Position numbers and translations under genes: made by a program. Positions 62,543 through 64,000 of a DNA stretch of 64,000 nucleotides are shown here, piece after piece (within the stretch, counting starts at the first letter, position 1; each line of letters starts with the position of its first letter). The notes beneath the pieces were generated by a model, which did no database searches, was not told where the DNA came from, and saw only the letters and a program-made list of their open reading frames with translations. The stretch spans positions 1 through 64,000 of the forward strand of contig NZ_JAIQDJ010000005.1 in assembly GCF_020034655.1 (NCBI RefSeq), read 5' to 3'. Source of the stretch: Thermomonas beijingensis (lineage in GTDB: Bacteria > Pseudomonadota > Gammaproteobacteria > Xanthomonadales > Xanthomonadaceae).

Positions 62543-63256
62543 ATGTCCACACGCGCCACTCGTTTGTTGAAATTGCTGGATGCATTGCGCCAGCGTCGGC
62601 AGCCGGTATCGGGTGTGCAACTGGCGGAGACGTTTGGCGTCAGCCTGCGCACCCTGTATCGCGACATCGACACCTTGCGCGGACAGGGCGCGGACATTGC
62701 CGGCGACCCCGGTATTGGCTACCAATTGCGCCCCGGCTTTCTGCTGCCACCGATGATGTTTTCGGAAGAAGAACTCGAGGCGATGGTGCTGGGCACGCGC
62801 TGGGTGGCGTCGCATGCCGACCCGGAGCTGGCGACGGCGGCACGCGGCGCAATGGACCGCATCCTTGGCATCCTGCCGGAGGGCCTGCGCTTGCAGGTGG
62901 AAACCGGTGGCTTGTTCGCGCCGGATTGGCGCCCTTCGGCCCCGGAGCCTTGGTTGCCGACGCTGCGCCGCGCCATCCGTGGCCAGCGAGCCCTGCATCT
63001 GGCCTATGCCGATGCTGGCAAACGGGTCTCGCAGCGTACGATCTGGCCGTTTGCGATGGCTTTCCTCGATGATCGCCGCTTGCTGGCCGCGTGGTGCGAA
63101 CTGCGCGGGGAGTTTCGCCATTTTCGCGCTGATCGCGTGCTGGGGCTGGAAGATGCCGGGCGCGGCTACCCGGAGACACGGCATGGTCTGCTGCGGCGCT
63201 GGCGCGTGCAGGAGCAGCTGCGCCAGCGTGACCGCGTCACTGCTGACAGAAATTGA
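62543..63256 (+). CDS. YafY-type helix-turn-helix / WYL-domain regulator
   Basis: A 237-residue regulator. Residues 1-60 form the HTH_11 domain (RLLKLLDALRQRRQPVSGVQ, VSLRTLYRDIDTLRGQGA); a WYL-like domain follows (about 130-215, LHLAYADAGKRVSQRTIWPF, WCELRGEFRHFRADRVLGLE), probably a ligand or nucleic-acid sensor. It lies 53 bases before the glutathione transferase gene; regulators of this type often control an adjacent small enzyme gene. Confidence 0.88.
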   Translation: MSTRATRLLKLLDALRQRRQPVSGVQLAETFGVSLRTLYRDIDTLRGQGADIAGDPGIGYQLRPGFLLPPMMFSEEELEAMVLGTRWVASHADPELATAARGAMDRILGILPEGLRLQVETGGLFAPDWRPSAPEPWLPTLRRAIRGQRALHLAYADAGKRVSQRTIWPFAMAFLDDRRLLAAWCELRGEFRHFRADRVLGLEDAGRGYPETRHGLLRRWRVQEQLRQRDRVTADRN

Positions 63257-63309
63257 CAGCAGGGCCGGCGCACACTGCGGGCTCACCCCGACCCGATCAA
63301 GGAGCCTTC

Positions 63310-63948
63310 ATGAGCACGCAATTGCGCTTCTACACCCACCCGATGTCGCGCGCCCGGATTACCCGCTGGATGCTGGAAGAAACCGGCCTGCCTTACGAAG
63401 AGGTTGTGCTGGAGTACGGCACCACGATGAAGGCGCCCGAGTTCCTTGCCATCAATCCGATGGGCAAGGTGCCGGCGCTGTTGCACAACGGCGTGGCAAT
63501 CACCGAGAACGCCGCCATCTGTCTGCATCTGGCCGATCTGGTGCCGGAGCTGGGCCTGCTGCCACCGCCGGGCACGCCAGAGCGTGGCGCTTGCTACCGT
63601 TGGATGCTGTTCGCCAGCCCGCTGGAGTTCTTCATTACCGCACGCCGCCACGGCAGCATCGCACCGTCGATGGAGTCTGGTTACGGCAACGAGGCTGACC
63701 TGCTGCGCACGCTGGAAGGCGCAGTGGCGGGCAAGCGCTTTCTGGTGGGCGACCGCTTCACCGTGGCCGACCTCTACCTGTCCGCCTTCATCGGCTACTA
63801 CATCCAGATTGGTGAGCTGGAGCCCAGGCCGGTGTTTCAGGACTATGCAATGGCACATTCGCAGCGACCAGCCTGTCAGCGTGCGACTGCGCACGATGAA
63901 GGCTTGCTCAAGCCGAAAGCGGAGCCGTCGGTAAACGCGGCGCATTAA
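63310..63948 (+). CDS. Glutathione S-transferase family protein
   Basis: A 212-residue protein with a thioredoxin-like N-domain (LRFYTHPMSRARITRWMLEE, INPMGKVPALLHNGVAITEN with the cis-Pro and the glutathione-binding Glu-Asn) and a helical C-domain (LVGDRFTVADLYLSAFIGYY). The likely catalytic residue is the Ser of HPMSRA. Substrate unknown. GGAGCC precedes the ATG. The remaining 52 bases of the window hold nothing recognisable. Confidence 0.93.
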   Translation: MSTQLRFYTHPMSRARITRWMLEETGLPYEEVVLEYGTTMKAPEFLAINPMGKVPALLHNGVAITENAAICLHLADLVPELGLLPPPGTPERGACYRWMLFASPLEFFITARRHGSIAPSMESGYGNEADLLRTLEGAVAGKRFLVGDRFTVADLYLSAFIGYYIQIGELEPRPVFQDYAMAHSQRPACQRATAHDEGLLKPKAEPSVNAAH

Positions 63949-64000
63949 TCCTGCCGCTTCGACAAAATTGCTGCAGTTTCCGCAGCGATATCCTCGATAC

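Overview
The window looks like the chromosome of a gammaproteobacterium of the Xanthomonadaceae (Lysobacteraceae). The basis is gene order and family content: yggX-mutY-ftsY divergent from rsmD-coaD, a YfhL-type ferredoxin before ggt, Oar-like TonB-dependent receptors, a DUF6491 lipoprotein, and the ffh-rpsP-rimM-trmD-rplS block. Base composition is moderately high in GC. Genus cannot be assigned from sequence alone; a nitrate-respiring member is certain from narGHJI.

Layout. 1-1.0 kb is the worn end of a genomic island beside tRNA-Phe (1140-1215): an IS3-family end, a truncated hrgA-like gene and the last codons of a tyrosine integrase. 1.4-10.2 kb is core: lipoprotein, yggX-mutY-AsmA-like-ftsY (minus, all overlapping by 4 bases), then rsmD-coaD-lipoprotein-ferredoxin-ggt-metallohydrolase (plus). 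10.2-23.0 kb is a divergent locus that I read as uptake and breakdown of peptidoglycan peptides: amino-acid symporter, L,D-transpeptidase-fold protein, RpiR/MurR regulator, L-Ala-D/L-Glu epimerase and NlpC/P60 peptidase on the minus strand; TonB-dependent receptor, diaminopimelate decarboxylase and two serine hydrolases of the beta-lactamase fold on the plus strand. A palindrome lies in the shared promoter region. 23.1-25.3 kb holds radA and a DUF817 gene. 25.3-30.1 kb is an EmrAB-type tripartite multidrug efflux operon with its MarR regulator.

30.2-56.3 kb: ypjD and ffh, neighbours in many gammaproteobacteria, are here separated by about 25 kb, almost all of it devoted to nitrate respiration and molybdenum: moaA, a moaC-moaB fusion, moeA, moaD, moaE, narK1, narGHJI, a parvulin, narK2, an ABC transporter pair, modE, a frameshifted TonB receptor, a small Mo-oxidoreductase-fold protein, a TDT-family transporter and modABC. 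Five good FNR/Dnr boxes (moaA, two at narK1, the small Mo-fold gene, the TDT transporter) and one ModE box tie the block together: low oxygen switches on cofactor synthesis, the nitrate reductase and its transporters, and ModE adds molybdate control. No FNR/Dnr or NarXL gene is in the window. From about 46.4 to 51.5 kb codon use changes sharply, with edges inside narK2 and inside the TonB receptor, so this part is mosaic (recombination or chimeric assembly).

56.4-64 kb is core again: ffh, an AhpD-like protein, a diguanylate cyclase, rpsP-rimM-trmD, rplS, an Hsp15-like S4 protein, a WYL regulator and a glutathione transferase.
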